A stretch of DNA of 64,000 nucleotides from Veillonella intestinalis (GTDB lineage Bacteria > Bacillota > Negativicutes > Veillonellales > Veillonellaceae): NCBI RefSeq assembly GCF_943193155.1, contig NZ_CALPDB010000003.1, forward strand, positions 244,667 through 308,666. The letters run 5' to 3'. The translations under genes were made by a program, and so were the position numbers. The notes beneath the pieces were generated by a model. The model worked only from the letters and a program-made list of their open reading frames with translations, did not search any database and had not been told where the DNA came from. Positions 63,103 to 64,000 of this stretch are shown here, piece after piece (the stretch's first letter is position 1; each line of letters starts with the position of its first letter).

Positions 63103-63150
63103 GAGCTGTTGAGCAGTTAGTATAGTAGACTGATGCTCAGCAGCTTTTTA
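63103..63150 (+). terminator. Terminator before the rRNA operon
   Basis: Stem AGCTGTTGAGCA against TGCTCAGCAGCT with a long loop, then five T's. Confidence 0.75.
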
Positions 63151-63189
63151 TTTTTGCTGTGGTATATTTTGAAAAATTGAAAAAAGGGC

Positions 63190-63218
63190 TTGACGTTTAT
63201 GGACTACTTTGGTAAGAT
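63190..63218 (+). promoter_or_regulatory. rRNA operon promoter P1
   Basis: TTGACG (63190-63195), a 17-base spacer, TAAGAT (63213-63218). Confidence 0.85.
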
Positions 63219-63380
63219 AGTCAAGTCGTCACTTGAGGGTACTAATTATGAGGTATCCAGAGGGTGAAGGCAAAGACACTTTCACTGCAATAGGATGCAA
63301 TTAAATTCTGAGTGCATTGAATTGTGTTGCCAGTTGTAACTGATTTATTTCAAGTTCGTCAAAATCTTGTAAAAAAGTTA

Positions 63381-63409
63381 TTGACAGAATGTATCGATGG
63401 TGTTACAAT
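63381..63409 (+). promoter_or_regulatory. rRNA operon promoter P2
   Basis: TTGACA (63381-63386), a 17-base spacer, TACAAT (63404-63409), followed by a GC hairpin CCGTCA-GCGA-TGACGG (63417-63432). Confidence 0.9.
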
Positions 63410-63485
63410 ATAAAAACCGTCAGCGATGACGGTGAAGAAAATGCAAACGAAATATGCAGAGGTTGCAAGTTTTGTTTGGTAGCAG

Positions 63486-63504
63486 ATCTTTGAAAACTGA
63501 ACAA
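63486..63504 (+). promoter_or_regulatory. boxA-like antitermination element in the rRNA leader
   Basis: GATCTTTGAAAACTGAACAA, the conserved leader element of Firmicute rRNA operons, lies about 145 bases before the mature 16S. Confidence 0.65.
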
Positions 63505-63646
63505 TGTAAGGTAATCATTTCTAACGAAATGAACATAGCCAGAGTGCGGGTTTCAACGACGTTGAAACTAACCAAATAAATTCTAAGTTAGATAACTTCG
63601 GTTAAGCTAACAACAACGAAAACGAGCTAGCAAATAGCTCCAAGAT

Positions 63647-64000
63647 ATCTTGGAGAGTTTGATCCTGGCTCAGGACGAACGCTGGCGGCGTGCTTAACAC
63701 ATGCAAGTCGAACGGAGAGCGATGGAAGCTTGCTTCTATCAATCTTAGTGGCGAACGGGTGAGTAACGCGTAACCAACCTGCCCTTCAGAGGGGGATAAC
63801 AACGGGAAACCGTTGCTAATACCGCGTACGATTGAGTTCCGGCATCGGAACTTAATGAAAGGTGGCCTCTATATATAAGCTATCGCTGAAGGAGGGGGTT
63901 GCGTCTGATTAGCTAGTTGGAGGGGTAACGGCCCACCAAGGCAATGATCAGTAGCCGGTCTGAGAGGATGAACGGCCACATTGGGACTGAGACACGGCCC
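63647..64000 (+). rRNA. rrs: 16S ribosomal RNA, 5' part (runs off the window)
   Basis: Starts near 63647 by alignment with the universal 5' end; contains GAGAGTTTGATCCTGGCTCA, GGCGGCGTGCTTAACACATG and ends at ACTGAGACACGGCCC. Variable regions V1-V2 resemble Veillonella from memory (GCGATGGAAGCTTGCTTC). About 354 of ~1550 bases are present. Confidence 0.98.

Noticed and set aside
63602..63802. Minus-strand open frame overlapping the rRNA leader and 16S start
   Set aside because: Lies within rRNA sequence and has no ribosome site; a chance frame.

Overview
The window comes from a low-GC, Gram-negative-type Firmicute of the Negativicutes. The partial 16S rRNA at the right edge (from about 63647) reads like Veillonella or a very close relative. 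The accessory content (galactose operon, full haem catalase) suggests a lineage outside the V. parvula group, but that placement is inference from memory. Genes have strong AAGGAGG-type ribosome sites and TTGACA/TATAAT-type promoters. Several start codons were moved here from the longest frame to the one carrying the ribosome site.

Layout. 1-1282: a C-terminal fragment of a DUF2157-like membrane protein and its small partner. 1356-1652: an ArsR-type, probably zinc-sensing, repressor. 1757-9866: a nearly continuous menaquinone cluster, menF-menD-menH-menB-menE-menC plus a hotdog thioesterase (menI-like), interrupted by two short-period repeat tracts. 9965-11588: a ClC channel and a frameshifted VOC gene. 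11723-12181: tRNA-Pro, tRNA-Gly and tRNA-Arg. 12334-14427: two orphan genes. 14705-20264: a YjiH-type membrane protein, catalase katA on the minus strand with a Fur/PerR-type operator, and a yjiH-yjiG-iadA operon for isoaspartyl dipeptide use. 20380-21330: a secreted hydrolase.

21375-23900 is a strikingly AT-rich three-gene island: a HEPN-motif protein, a DUF6414-like protein and a ClpB-like AAA+ ATPase. It is the best candidate here for an undescribed, possibly defensive, system. Then come a cyclase-family hydrolase, two orphan proteins, and a galactose unit (galT-galK-ROK regulator-mglB-mglA-mglC, 27471-34524). 34898-41196 holds two paralogous membrane-anchored purple-acid-phosphatase-like enzymes around a decaying region: a LysR gene, an MFS gene with an internal deletion, a secreted hydrolase and a small broken secreted-protein gene.

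41189-43704 (minus) is a biotin operon: an ECF-like membrane protein, bioW and bioF. bioB lies apart at 48666-49688. Both units have BirA-type operators, and upstream of bioB lies a degenerate five-unit, 29-bp direct repeat whose units start with a BirA half-site. Between them are pta, an MBL-fold hydrolase and two tandem DUF445 membrane proteins. 50115-55759 carries a MocR-type regulator and a YhaO/YhaN-like (SbcD/SbcC-like) pair. 56170-60768 is the glutamate synthase large subunit. 61133-62933 holds a TPR lipoprotein and an HlyD-type lipoprotein adaptor. The window ends in an rRNA operon leader with two strong promoters and the first ~354 bases of 16S.
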